Shown in pieces: positions 33,976-47,370 of a stretch of DNA of 64,000 bases (positions are counted from its first letter, which is position 1; each line of letters begins with the position of its first letter). The position numbers were made by a program, and so were the translations under genes. This stretch comes from Gonatopus flavifemur. Its lineage: Eukaryota; Arthropoda; Insecta; Hymenoptera; Dryinidae. Location of the stretch: positions 4,154,001 through 4,218,000 of the forward strand of contig JAFFJZ010000020.1 in the NCBI GenBank assembly GCA_018340375.1, in the 5' to 3' direction. The notes under the pieces are model-generated. The model ran no database searches and had not been told where the DNA came from. It was given only the letters and a program-made list of their open reading frames with translations.

Positions 33976-36175
33976 CGTGGTAGGGTGGAACGGGTTTAAT
34001 GCTAGAACCGTACTGCGGATAGACAGCTTGAGGAGAAAACCATATTATAACCAAGTGAGAACATTCATTCTGATTCGATGACACGAAGTCATGTAGTTCT
34101 GTGATTTTAACTAATTCTCATTGGAACGAAATGTTTGGGATATTCATTTCTTCCTGCGATAAACGTGGAAATTTATTGGAAAAATCCGTCACTTTTTAAC
34201 CTTATCGAAATACTTTTGTTTTCTTATCAATAAAAAAACATGGAACAAACGATGAATTTCGTTGTACAAAGGAGCACATATTTTTCAACTCATTGGAGAT
34301 CAGAGTAACGTTTTCGTAGAATGCAGATAGTTTTGTTGTGAAATTGCAAATATTCAAAGTACTGTTATTTCGTTTATAATGCCTTGGGACATCGGATAGC
34401 TATAGCGACACATTCTCTTTACGTGATTTCATTGTGTTCCATGATATAGATAAAAACTTTCACACAAAATTTATAGTTCCCAAAATAAAGTGGTGAAGGA
34501 AAGATTCGAAAGTTTTTGAATAAAATAATAATTCCACTCCCGCGCTGCTTTTTTTTATCGTCTCAATGTGGATGTCCAAATTCAATTAATGAGTCGGTTT
34601 CTTTACGCAGTTCTGTCTTGTGATTCATCCGACTAGGGTAAAAACAAGGGGGAGTTGGGTACAGTTCAGTCCAACCACCAGTCGTATACCGTAGATTAGT
34701 ACATCCCTTCTATTTCCCATCTTAATCACATAATCTCCTTATTGAATACCCCACGAAAGTTATATTCCTTTGCTTTGCGTCTTTACTTCTTCCATCAACG
34801 TTAATGGCTCTTGGCATCGAATTTTCCAGTCTCTAGTAAATTTTTCTTTCAAACGTGTTCTTAATAATGTTGCCAAAGTATAGAACATTATACACCCGGA
34901 AATCCTTGTGATGAAACTTCTTAGATGTTATATTTGTATTTTAAAAAGAAATTCTGTTAGCTCGGTCCGGTTACATCTTCATACTTCGATGATTTTTATG
35001 AAGTTTTTCATCACCTAGTGAGAAATCCACAAATTCGTAGACTTTTTAATAAGAAATGTTTGTTTTGGAAAATCCGGAATGATTCTTCATAGTGAAGAAT
35101 AGGGTTACTGCAAAAAATTTGAAAAAAAACCCATCCTGTATAGCAAAATTTAAGTCATTTTTTATGAAATTTTACATGAAAAAAATCATATTAATTCCAA
35201 TTTAAATCTAATAGGTATCAATCGAAATGAATGAAATTTTGAAATCATGGCTAAATACTTCAACACAAAGCTGATTCATGTATGAAGAAAAAGAGTTGTA
35301 CTATGTATCACTTGGAGTTTTAGGGATATTTTTAACGAACTAAATTAGTAGAATGAGAAATTCCTTCAATGGAAGATTCTAGCCTTACGAATCAGTTTCA
35401 AGCCACACGAAATACAAACACTCTACATTACCAATCACCAAGAAGTGAGTAGCAGTTCATTAAGTAGTGCTGCTTTATAAAGACAGGTGACGCCGTTAGC
35501 TGCTGATCCGTTACCATCGTTTCATTCACAACCATCCGTTTCTATACAGAAAGATATAATATTCAATTCTCATATACATAACGTTGGTTCTGTTTCCACG
35601 TATAATAGAAGAGTTTTCTCATGTGGAAAAGAGATTGTATATAAATTATATATAATTTTTGTATACTTCATACACCCTCTAGAATTCTATACATTTTTAC
35701 AATCATTCGAAGCACAAATTACAAAGCACGCAGATATGAAAATACTTTTATCCCTTTAGTCGAATATACAACACATTCCATTTCTTTGGAGTAAAAAGAA
35801 TTGGAAGAGAAAAAAAGTCAAGTAAAACGAATTGTTTTCGTATTTTCGTGTTTCTGTACGACACTCGACTTTGTTGGGACAACATTTTTGTCTGGGGCGG
35901 GAAGTATTTTAGGAGCGAATCCTCTTCATATCTTACATGTCTTTTTTTTCCCCTCTTCCTCTTACTCGACCTTTGTTTTTTTCATTTTCACAACGTTAGG
36001 CGTACACGTACGAACATTAGATGTATTTTTACAAGTACTGAATCTGCAAGATCAACGGAATGATCTCGTTAGTCTCGTTATTCTCGGTTATACATTACTG
36101 CCTTTTCCAGGAACTATTATACACGAGGAACTATAAAACATGTTTACGATTCGTTTTAATGATCCAATAGGTAAG

Positions 36176-36620
36176 TCACACCTCAATCCCCTTCAAGAAA
36201 CTTCGCTGAACCGTTTCATTGTTTTTAGATGGAAAATTGCTCCCCGATGACGCAAGAATATTCAATTGTTTCAAGAATGTGTGGTTTGGGGATTCTGTTC
36301 CATGAAATCTCCTTCTTAGAGTTGTATTCGAATGAGCTAAGGATGATGACGTAGGAACTACTGGATAATTCGAGTGGTCCTTCATCGCAGAACAAGCGGT
36401 GGACTGTGTCTTTGGGTTCCACTCATATTTCATCTTATTGGGGAAAAGAAAGTCCGAGGGTAAAGGTTTATGGATTGATTTCCCGTTACTGGAGAATTAC
36501 CCAAACCACGACGAAATATTTCACGTCGTAACTCATCGGTTTCGTAGGCTAGTCACTTGGGTTGATTCTAACGGTTTGAGGAGGAATGAAGTGTTTATTA
36601 TTAATCGATATCTAGATTGA
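36176..36620. other. Segment open on both strands, no decision
   Basis: A - strand frame of 85 codons (36433 to 36176) and a + strand frame of 73 codons (36399-36620, containing WIDFPLLENYPNHDEIF) overlap here. A second + frame has an acceptor GGTCCTTCATCGCAG (ending 36383) and donor CCGAGG|GTAAAG (36460). None has a recognised motif. Confidence 0.18.
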
Positions 36621-36629
36621 ACAAAAATA

Positions 36630-37005
36630 CGAAACTTCCTGGACAAAACATGAAGCTCTAACAAACTTTCGAAATAAATCAACATAGATCAGACTAAAGC
36701 TCCGTTGGAGCTCAAGTTTAGGCTCATAAACATTCAACGAAGGTCTGATGAACGTCACAATGTCTGCTGGAGAATAATTTCAAGGGAGGTTCATAGAACG
36801 TTCATTGAAGATTCACCAAAGATTCATTGTTTCAATTTTTGAATATAAGTCTTTTTTCTCAGTTACGCTTTTTTGACGAAAAAATGAATGATGGAGGGAA
36901 TTATACTCATCATTATAATTCCCTCTAAAACATGCTCAATTGAAACTCCAATGAATCTTCGAAGGACCTTTGATAAACGTTCTATGAACCTTTCTGGAAA
37001 CCATT
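36630..37005 (+). mobile_element. Partial copy of the 50880-51861 element
   Basis: Blocks such as ACATGAAGCTC, GAGAATAATTTCAA, TATAATTCCCTC and CGTTCTATGAACCTTTC are shared in direct order with 50880-51214. The right-hand end of the element is missing. Confidence 0.6.
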
Positions 37006-37019
37006 TTTAACAATTCTTA

Positions 37020-37530
37020 ACAATCCATGGCGCTCGCTGCGCTCGCATCTCTGAGGTTTGAATGACACTCGCTTCGCTCGCATTTTGATAGTTGGAACTA
37101 GGCTCGCTTCGCTCACAATATTGTATTATGGGAAAATGCTCCCTGCGCTCACATTTTGGAAATTCTGAACCATCTATGATGCTCTGATGACACGGCGCTT
37201 GCTTCGCTCGCAATTTTGTATGATGGAAAATGCTCGCTCCGCTCGTATTTAAAATTCCTCAACAATTTATGGCGCTCGCTTTGCTCGCATGTCATCATAA
37301 ATCACATTTCGATCGACGAGTAATTACAAATAATGAAGAAACAACTTGCTGTATATGAAGAAGACTGGACCAGTCAATGTATATTTATGTTTGAAAATTT
37401 CCTTTTGTTCATTCAGATTTAAATGTTTAAACGTATTCATAACACATTTTCTTTGTTTATATCCAGCACTTGGTAATCTTTGAACATATCCATGAGTTTA
37501 AAAATATTATACAGATATATAGAGACTCGC
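37020..37530 (+). repeat. GCTCGCTTCGCTCGC array element, copy 2
   Basis: Seven motifs lie between 37030 and 37290, then the core with TATATGAAGAAGACTGGACC near 37356 and TTTGTTTATATCCAGCACTT near 37453. No reverse array is seen after it. Confidence 0.65.
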
Positions 37531-37999
37531 GTCAAAGAAAGATAAAATAGTTACCAATAATTATTACAATCTGCTGGAATATCAAGATGATCAAGATAAC
37601 CAGAGAGTACAAATGGAATCCACGGAATGGGGTGGAACCTTGATCATTCAAACAAAATTAGCAGAGATATACGTCGAAATATGCAACGAGACCTACACCG
37701 AGACCGATACCGAGACTAGTTTCGAGACTGAGAGAATATCTTCGTTATCCTCTGCAATGAAATCGCAATTCCATGTGATTTTGTTACACCTCAGGTAGAA
37801 GCTTGATTCCGTTCAAAATTTTTATGCCTTAAATTTTCAGGACAGTAAATATAGATCATATTTCAATTTGAGACGAGAGTCTCGTGTGGCGAACGCTGTT
37901 CGGATCACGGAGAAATGACTTCACTGTAGTAGAAAGAAATATATGACTGATGGAATACAGCCAGACTCGCAATACATTCATTTACAACTACTACTGTTC

Positions 38000-39346
38000 A
38001 ACTGTCATTCACGACAAATTTGAAAAACGTATTTATCACTGTTTGCCATGCAGTTTATTAATCACGATCATACAGCATAACTCTAAGTGGTTTTTATTAT
38101 TATACGACTCGCACAACTTCCTTGTTTAGGAGCCTAAGGACACCTAAACGAGGATAGCTAATATTTATATGTTTCTTTGGTTTCTACAACGCTGGTATAA
38201 TACACGAAGATTGTATCGCCAAGTCTTCAGTTCTTATTTGCCGATATCTCAGCGCTACGTGGATGGAATGTCTTCAAAGACATTACAATCGAAAGTTGAT
38301 TTTCATATTGCTTGATCAAACTTAAATATATGTTGTGGAAATTTGAATCATTTATAGAAACGAAATGAGAATTCGAACTCACAAAATTTGATAAATCACC
38401 GTCATTTATCTTCTCGATTTGACCCCTTGGAATTGGAAAGATTGTTCAAAGATGCACTGCAAGATTTTTTCATCTCTAACAGCTGAATATTGTGTTATTC
38501 GAATATTAATCCGATCCAATAAATGATCCCAACTTCAGCAAAATGGAAAAATATAATCCAGAAATAAACCTCATCCACCAATATCTTGGAATTCATTGAA
38601 TCTATTCGAAATATGTGAAATCTTCGAACAGTATAGGAATAAGCTGCCAATTAGGAGTACAGAAGCTTTTGGCTCGAATTATGGCATTCCGAATCGAGGT
38701 TATCCTAAGCATCTAACAATTGGAGTTTATTTTGAAATTCAGTTCACGATTATGTTGATTTTCCAATTATAATATGATATTCACGTTTTGATATTGAAGA
38801 ATACCATTTCAAGATATTCAAAGTCGAGCCAACTGACAGCGTTGCGGCACGATGGAAGAATGCTGCAAAGAAATGTTCATATTTCAGTGAAAATTCATGA
38901 CCACCTCCCACATAGCGATAGAGGTTAGGCAGTTCCAGAAGTATTCCAAAAAATATCGCCAAGATGTCTTATGCAACATGAAGAGAACAAGGTTTGAGAA
39001 TGATTCGTTCTTTAGAAAGGACCTTTCTCAAATTGTTCTTTTCATATTGCATAACATATCTTAAAAGTCTTTTTCAGAATAGTTTTGAAAATACATAACA
39101 TCTACTGCCAATGTGAGCTCACTTGGAAACACCAGTGAAAAATTCTATCTGTTGGAGCTAAATTAGTTAGCTAGACTGTGCAGTCAATTGCGTTTAGGTG
39201 TCGCACCCATACAATCCAATCGCTCTTTTGGAGTGAAAGTATAGACGTCATCGCTAAATATTTTAGTGGTTGAAAGTATATATTTTCAGCAATAAAGTTT
39301 ATTTACTACAGCAAAACTTCTATCTCAACAAAATCCAGCGATATCA
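38000..39346 (-). mobile_element. Composite repeat, copy 2 (inverted relative to copy 1)
   Basis: 38000-38400 and 39095-39346 match 22118-21797 and 20255-19957 respectively on the reverse strand. The 20372-21793 insert is absent here. Instead about 700 bases without a counterpart separate the two halves. Confidence 0.75.
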
Positions 39347-40329
39347 AATATAAAACTGCTTAAAAACATGTTCTCAACTTCTTTCTGCCATATATATTTT
39401 CTATAGTCATTGAAAAACAGATAATGTGTATAATAATTCTCATAAATCACAAAAGGTAGCAGAAAACTCATGTTCATACGTTGTAACACACTTTTTTGTC
39501 ATGTTCGTTCACCAATGCAAAATCACCAGGCAGCAGACATGATCATGATATATACCCCACAGTCATACACGCACAAGTGGAGGTAGATATGTATATGAAC
39601 TCGATACGATATTCGATGCGGTCAACTACGACCATATAGACCATCCTATCGACTATATCGATTCCATAGGAATTTACCTGGTAGAAAGATACTTATTCAA
39701 TGCGTCCATCTGGCTCAATTTTCCATTCATACCTTCCAGTCACTCATGAATTCTTTCTCACTACGATCGTATCGTGTATCGTACGATCTCATCTGGATTG
39801 TTTGAAACTTTATTCAAATCTGCAGAAGTGATTGTGATCTGCATGAATGATCACAATTTGAAAAATAATTATTTCGTTGGAGCAAAACCTGCAGTCTTCC
39901 TCAAAAAGGTGGTATATGGTCAAAGGTATTGATTCGATTGATGAGGTTCAAGACTGTGGAACTAACAGATTGGTATTGAATTACATTGCAGACAATTTGA
40001 GGTGTGAATTTGAGGTGTAAGAAAAACCACAACATGGTATATGATGTCATACGACTCGTGTAAGAAGCACATGCCAGCGATGTAAGCTCAGCCAAAAATC
40101 AGTCGCTGAACAGTTAGGTCATATCAAACGGCCAACAATGAATTTCCTGTATAGAAGTATGGTTCATCACCGGCTGATTTGATATCCTAGCAATGATGCC
40201 ATTCATGACGATCAACTGATAACAGCTGACTTGAATGGCCATTGATTCCTTTCCACTTTCTAAATCCGAATCAGAAAATTTTATCGGTAAATCAGAGCTA
40301 AATTGATTCTCAATATTCTTTACTAATGA

Positions 40330-40470
40330 GTAGCAATTTTTTTGCTGTAATGGTTCCATCTTGTTAACTACGATAGCGATTTTTTAGCTGTGACAAGAAA
40401 AATGTCAACTCCTTCAGCAAAGTTTGTTTGCAATTCTGTATACGATACTGAACATTTTACTAGTACACGA
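40330..40470. mobile_element. Fragment of the GCTGTGGCAGC family
   Basis: TTTTTTTGCTGTAATGG, CGATAGCGATTTTTTAGCTG and TGCAATTCTGTATACGATAC correspond to the interior of the 11274-11643 copy. Both ends are lost. Confidence 0.5.
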
Positions 40471-41845
40471 GATATTTCAAAATCGATTACAAGTTATTCC
40501 AAAAGAAAAAAGTTCTTTGAATGTTATGAAATTGAAATGAATTTCTCCTTTAGTCTGTTTATGATTGATTTTTATTCTAAAGATTGAGTGATGAAGGAAA
40601 TAACAGAATTTAATGATCTTCCACATATGTTCCTATTGAATTTCAATTATTTTGGACTCCAAAAGTGTTAATATTATTTGTTTTTTTTTTCTTTCTAATA
40701 GGATTTAAGGGGTTTTCTCACCAAAGTTCCTACATACAGTACTTATCTTTGCAAACGAAGCATCGTTATTGAATATTGGACAAATATGCGACGTTTGATG
40801 ATTCTTTCGAAAGGTTGTTCAAGAATTTCTTGAGTTATTTGAATTAATGAAAAAAATGACAGTACTCTTTCAAGACAACTCTATACATGATGTTAAAAAT
40901 GTTGAGGTTATAGTAACAACGATGAAGCAATGAGAACATCCGTAACGTAAAGAAGATAGCATTCTTATCGGGTATATGCCGGATGAACTAGTTGCTTTTG
41001 GTTTCTCTTTTGGTATTTATCCATTGTCGATGCGAAGAACATGTATTTATTGTGAAAATAATTCAAAGGTTTCGAAATTCACAATCACGATTTTTTAATT
41101 AAATTAAAATTTTTGATGGAATATATTTTTCTTCTCGTACCACAGATAAGAAACAGAAATGTTTCAATTAAAAAGGAAAAATCTTCATTCAACTGTGGAA
41201 AACTCCAGAACCTGTGAAGCTCTTCTCAGAACTCCTGCATATAAAACACGCCTAAACCCATAATATCTTATAATGGTTGTCCAATCCACAGCAGGTAGAA
41301 GTGGTAGAACAGTCGAACGTCTGATGTTCGCTTGATCGGAGGTCTTGAGAATTATTGTGTGAAGAATTCGTTTCACTCCATGAGGTCAGCTTCTATTCTT
41401 TTGACGAGGAAGAAAAGAAGTTTCCAAACTAGCCAAACGTTTTCATGTCCAGCCGTCCCACACGATAGTTTGTGAATTGAAAATTCAAACAACAATTAAT
41501 ATTCGATATTTCTCTGTTTCACTGAAAACAAAAAGTACCGCGTTCATAGAAAAAAAAACCGGATAAATTGTAGACGAGAGTTTATCGGTATCGAGAAAGT
41601 ATCGATTTTAAATTCAAATTTAGTCAGATCGACATTGAACATTAGACTTTTTTCGGATTTGCACTTCATGAATATTTTGTTGAATTCAAAGGATGAACGG
41701 AATCACTATACTCCCTATATAATACTCAAACCAGTCGTATCAAAAGAAAATTATTAATGGATGTAAAGTTATTTTCTACTTCTGTCTCTTCCACTTTCTC
41801 GCGACTCTTAATTCCCTTGTCTCTTAAATTTCTTTCTCCTTGTAC

Positions 41846-41945
41846 CGAGGTTTTCAAGAGCGTTTGACCAGAATTGAGGTTCAATAGAGCCTGTCTTTCC
41901 TCTTCCCCTCCCCCTTTTACGTTCCTCCAAGACAAAGTCTCGACA
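41846..41945 (-). other. Possible - strand exon
   Basis: On the - strand, AGTCCTTCTTCCTGCAG (ending 41946) and AACCTCG|GTACAAGG (41846/41845) bound 100 bases. One open frame reads CRDFVLEERKRGRGRGKTGS, then IEPQFWSNALENL. A second frame is also open. The acceptor is strong and the donor moderate, but no matching neighbours were found. Confidence 0.25.
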
Positions 41946-43641
41946 CTGCAGGAAGAAGGACTTAAAATAAAGTCGAACGACAGGCGCCATAGCCAAGAAA
42001 ACTGCTGTATGAATATGCGTACAATTTAACAGCTCGGCTGTACGGTTTTGAACGGCTTGTTTCGTATATATTTCTCGTTCGCCCGTGGTGGCTCGAACCA
42101 AAGAAGAAGGGAAAGAGAAAAAAAGACTTATTCCAATCATATATAGCTTGAGAAAGTCGTTGTACGACGACGGTATTGAAACGTCCCAGAAAGAAAGTTA
42201 GTTCTCTTCGATTCACAGATAATTTTGTCTGCGAATCGAAATAAAATATCTTGATCAAAAATTTTAGTGGTCAGGGTCGTGTTAGTCGTGTACGGAATCG
42301 AATTTTCAATATTTTCCCCTCGATGTTGTTTGTGTGGGAATACTGGATTTTCATTGCTGATACGCGATATGTTTTTTCAGGTTTTTTTTTCATACTCGTG
42401 TGTAGTTACGTAAGATAAGAATATGTTAAACATTGTTTTTATTTCATATCGATTTTTAAAACGAAATATACATATTTGTTTGACAGCTGAGGGTTTTTTT
42501 TCTTTCAACATTTGTTATTCATCATCGTACACAATTCTTGTATTAAATGCGCGTGAATTTTATAAAATATTCTGTAAAACAATGTTAATGATTTATCATC
42601 GCATCTTAGAAGTGGTAATCGAGTTTCGAGAGCGAGTTAAAGTATAAGATCAGTGAAATTGAATCGATAAGGAGAGTAAATAGTCGACTGGTTTCCCCAC
42701 CCGATGACATTAATTTTACTTGATCTTTCGATCAGGTTTCTATATTTCAAGAAATAAATAATGTTTATCTTCCATTAAATGCTATGAGTTACACTATACT
42801 TTCGTTAAATGAATGTTTTTTGAAATCGAGAATTTTTTTTCCTAAAGTATATAGTTTCACAATTACCACACACACGGATCCGCTTTCTAAGACAACACGT
42901 GTGCGCGTGAAGAGTCAGTCACATCGGCGAACAGGACCTCCTTGGTCTTTCGTAGAGGGATACAACGCTGGGTGGAATAGATTTCTTTTTTCGAAAGCTA
43001 ACACGATAATTCAATCACAATTTTATTTTATCACACAACTACAAAATATGGATTCTAATCCGCTTTAGGTTCGATAATTACTTGTAAATGGTATGTAAAT
43101 ATTCATGGTCTTCGAAAAGACAAACAGTTTTCTGTCTCTTCCAATTTGATGGATATTTTCAGAGGTTTAGTAGAATTTTAGTCTGGTATTTGAAAAGAAA
43201 AAATATAAGTATACTTTGAAAAAATGGATTTAAGTAGATCATACAAACACGGTAGTAAAGATTCAATGAATCATGCATAATAATTTTCAAATAACTTTGC
43301 CAATACAAAGTGATAGGAGTTCCGGTAATAAGTGTATTGAGAAAACGAGTTAAGTATAGTCACCAAATCTTCGTATTAGTAGGTTAATTACATGTCTGAA
43401 TCAAGTTGATACTATAACTAGAGTTTTTTTTTCAATATAAAGTTCCAATGGAATATAACGGCAAATCCTTTCGAGATGATTGCAAACATAATTCGCTTAT
43501 TCTCTCTGATCTAATCCAGAGTGAACTGTAATTGCCTTGATGAGAATCAAAAGAATGACAATCTTCTGCTTCGAAGTCTGTAGAACAGTGCTGGATTGAG
43601 TAGTGAGCGGCCTCAGCAACCGCGTGGGGCTTCGAGGCATA

Positions 43642-43823
43642 TACTGTAAAAACATTCAGAAAACTGTGACTGTAATTTTTTACTTCATTCTGAATTTTTC
43701 AGATAAATTTTACTGAGTTTTAAAAAACTCGAACTCAATTCCAGAACGTATTCTGGAAATTCATTCAAGTTTCTTAAAATTCGGCGAAATTTTATCTTCG
43801 AAACGAATTTCTTTGTAGTGTAC
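43642..43823. mobile_element. CACTGTAAAAA-type MITE
   Basis: ACTGTAAAAACATTCAG, GTGACTGTAATTTTTTAC and the end AATTTCTTTGTAGTGTA correspond to the 17023-17212 element. Confidence 0.45.
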
Positions 43824-44184
43824 ATTGACACGAGTACACTACTTTCTTGATATCGGAATATTGGATCAATGTTCATCATCGTTTGGAAACCCCTAGCAAA
43901 GTTAATAGATGGATAATTATTTGTGCAGCACGGTTGTGCAAGGAATTTTGCATACAGCGAAGTATACATCACAGGATATGTTCAAATGGTATTCATTCTA
44001 TTGTAGTAAAATGTACAAAGAAGCTAATTCATTGAATGTGTTTAGCTGCACCAGATGCATTGAACGACTATTTCGTCAAAGCTACAAAGCTATCTCTTTA
44101 ATGTCCTTCTATAAAGGATCATCCACATTATTTGGGATTGAAGCAATGCGGTTTTCCTTTTGAAATCATTTCCTATAAAAATCA

Positions 44185-44792
44185 CCCGTGAAAAGTCGTC
44201 CACGCGTGATCAGGCCTCATTCATCAGGAGTGCTCAGGCGTGACCAGGCCTCAATTTTGTACCCACGTGATCAGGACTAATCACGCCCAATCGCGCTTGA
44301 TTATGCTTCATTATGAATAAAGAATTCAGGATTAATTAGCTATTTGTGAGGAATAAAACTGTAACAATTTTATAAAAGACTAATTTATTGTCAATCATTT
44401 TTACTTATTGTGCTTATGTAGTTTCCAGTTCTCAGGCGTGATCAGGCGTACGCGAATGTGTTCGAGGCTGACTTGGGCTGATAAAACATGTGCATTTGTG
44501 ATAAAAAAATCAACATAGCGTCATTTTGTATGGATACTTCTCATTTGGTACAATTTTGTATGATCATGGGCGAAAATGGTTCATCTGGCATAATCGCACG
44601 CGGTCAAGCTCAATGACAGGTTTCCACGTAAGTACAAGATTGAAGCCTTCTCAGTCATGACGAATCATGAACGATGAGGCGTAGTCAGGCCCAACTGCGT
44701 GCGATCAGAGTTGAGGACAAATAATTTTGCCAAAAAATGTCCATGATCAGGCGTGAACACGCCTAATCACACCTGAACGATTTTTTCACGGG
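44185..44792. mobile_element. TIR element filled with TGATCAGGCGTGA motifs
   Basis: CCCGTGAAAA at 44185 mirrors TTTTCACGGG ending at 44792. Inside, GTGATCAGGC, CAGGCGTGA, ATCACGCC and related forms recur at least a dozen times in both orientations around an AT-rich middle (44320-44410). No target duplication was found. Confidence 0.6.
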
Positions 44793-45164
44793 GCAGTCAT
44801 ACTGCACCAGCCATACTGCGACAAGGGAAGTTTCCAATTTTACATTCCAGAGGTTCACGACTATTCGATTTTTCAGTCGAAGTGCACTCGAAACGAAACA
44901 ACCAAAACTCAAACGCATTTTTAAAATCGTGAAGAGACTTCGAACTGAATTCACCTTTAGAGTATTGAAATCACCTTCACTTCAAATCGAAAATTTCGCA
45001 TTTGATTCAGCTTTTTCAATGAAAAAGAAATCTGAACAGGGTTGCAAAAAACCAACATTTTTCACAACTGTCATGCATATTTGAAGGATTTATGGATTAT
45101 TTTTCAACTTGAAATGAAAGATTATTTACTCTTCTCAATATTTTCATAAAATTTTGCGTGATGC

Positions 45165-45885
45165 ATTTTCGCTTCGCTTGCGCGCCATGATGAATCGCTC
45201 GGTAATTCTTCAGAAGTTATTGAAGAAATAAAAAATATCGTGGTTTTGAAAGCGAAGTCGGTCAGTTAATGCATGTTAAGGTTTATAAACTTTGTTTAAT
45301 TTCCAACCTTGAATATTGTCTTTCACTCGAGAGTGAAATAATTACTTCTTTATACGCTCAATGAATTAACAATGTATCAAAAAATTGTCAAGCTCTGAAT
45401 ACATTCAAAGAGAATGCATTGTTAATGTGTAGAAACAATTGAGTTTTCATTGAATAAAAGACATTTATGAATATTAATATGCATCAAATCATCATATTGA
45501 TTTCAGACTACAAGGTTTGGTAGAAGTACCATTTATCACAAAACGCGAGCGAAGCGAGTGCCCTGAACCATCGAGAACGTTAAAGTACGAGCGAAGCGAG
45601 CATCATCAAGGTTACAGAGGTGCGAGCGTAGCGAGCATTGTTAGTTTTGGGAATTTTGAAAATGCGAGCATTTTTCAGAATACAAAATTGTGAACGAAGC
45701 GAGCGTCACCTTTGATCACAGAGGTGCGCGCGTAGCGAGTGCCGTCAATATCATATGAATTCGAGCGACGCGAGCATTTTTAAAATATAAAGTTGCGAGC
45801 GAAGCGAGCATTTGTTGTGATACGAAATTGCGAGCGAAGCGAGCGTCACCCACATCACAGGAATCCGAGCGTAGCGAGCACCTGC
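45165..45885. repeat. GCGAGCGAAGCGAGC array element, copy 3 (mainly reverse motifs)
   Basis: A forward motif (CGCTTCGCTTGCGCGCC) at 45171 begins a core of about 350 bases, followed by ten reverse motifs at 45543-45880 with GAA, GTA or GAC at the centre. It shows the motif arrays facing inward from both ends. Confidence 0.65.
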
Positions 45886-47299
45886 TAGACCGTCTCTGGT
45901 GGCAAAATTTCGTCTAATTTTTGTTAAATTCCGTTCATTCGGTTTTCATTGAAAATCAGCAAAATTCAACCCAATTCAGGGTTATGAAAAACTAGGTTTT
46001 TGGTATTGAATTGAATTTTTCCAATCTGAACAAGAAATTTTTGATTTTCAAAGTTGAAGGGATTTTTTTATAACTATAAGTTTCAATTCCCACTAATGAA
46101 CAAATTAAACCATTCACATACAAAAGAGACAGTGTCTTATTGGAGTGAGAAATCTCACTTCTGATCTAAAGAAAAACCAATTTCTTCTATGCTCCGTGGG
46201 CAGGAACGATCATCAATTATTTCGAAGTCTTGTCAAACTGTTCTGCTGCATAAAATACAATCCCATATCATATTTTTCAAGTTCTTCTGGTCATCCTGAA
46301 ATCATTGTTACAAAATTCTACATTGACTTGAAAAAGCATTACATTCGATCGAAAAAGGAATCCGGAAAGAGTGAAATTCTTTGGACATCTGCGAGCTGAG
46401 TACAATCTCCATAAGTGCTCTTTTGCTCACTTTTGGTATTCTGGGAAAATTCTTTTAGAGGATCTGGAATTCTTTTCGAATTCTTTTAGAATCCTTGGCG
46501 CTATCTGGGTATATAATTGTATTTCTTGAGCTGAGCTGAACATATTAAATCATTGCTATGAAGGAAAAGATCGTTATAATGACTATCTGTTTCGTTATCA
46601 CAAATATCCGTTTAGTTTTCACAACGATACATCTACTTCCATATTTTAGATTGTTACAAAAACTCGACAGTATAATTATGAGAATGATGATTTTTTCCCG
46701 TGCAATTCCAGTGCAAAGTAATCCTAAAACAATATAATCAATATAGATTCAGAAAGTTTATGTGTAAAAAAGAGAGCACATACACAAAAAATGAGAAAAT
46801 TAATATGAAAGCATTGAATTGTGGAAAAAACCACGTTTGTTTGTGTTTTCAGCAAAACCATGGTTCAAACCAAATAAAACCCTGACTCTGAACAATATTT
46901 TTATAAAATTCGATTCGAATGATCAGAGAGATATTTTCTTACTCCAACTGTTTAAAAATGTAATCCAATTCTACATCTAACAATGATTGTATATAATATA
47001 TATATATTATATATAAATTTTATATAATATTTTATTTCACATACAACCTCTCTTCCCGTCACGGAAAGCTACTCTTTCGACTCTCTGTACATGAACTGTT
47101 TTTCAAACTTCTTCTAAAACACACAAAAAATAGTTCAAAACAGTTTTTAACATTCCCCTGGCAGAAAGCACAAAAAAATTTATTGCAACATGTGGAGAAA
47201 AATCCAACCTCCGATCTCCGTAGGAAATTCTGTAGCTCAGAAACCTTTATGAATCGAAATCAAACAGAATCACTTGACACCCACTACGTCACTGCGAGT

Positions 47300-47370
47300 A
47301 TATGTGGTCACGTGACTCACCGACCCGGTCCTTGGCTTTGTAAAAGAATCTTATAGCGACTCAGTTCGTA
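47300..47370 (+). promoter_or_regulatory. Internal promoter candidate: E-box plus initiator
   Basis: CACGTG lies at 47309-47314 and TCAGTT at 47361-47366. The latter matches the insect initiator, with the likely +1 A at 47363. No TATA box is seen 25-35 bases upstream. Base composition rises here compared with the flanks, and a coding first exon lies about 520 bases downstream. Confidence 0.45.

Larger units (their letters stand above)
39347..44184. other. Mostly plain intron
   Basis: Contains the element fragments at 40330 and 43642 and the weak - strand exon at 41846. A GC-rich patch with TCAGTCAC at 42919 could be an initiator, but no donor or coding exon follows convincingly. Confidence 0.4.

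Noticed and set aside
35801..36136. 111-codon hydrophobic frame
   Set aside because: It opens with TTG, no ATG near its start supports it, and the hydrophobic content reflects T-rich sequence.
32493..45885. GCGAGCGAAGCGAGC arrays as a CRISPR-like array
   Set aside because: Spacing is irregular, the spacers resemble each other, and the host is eukaryotic with introns.
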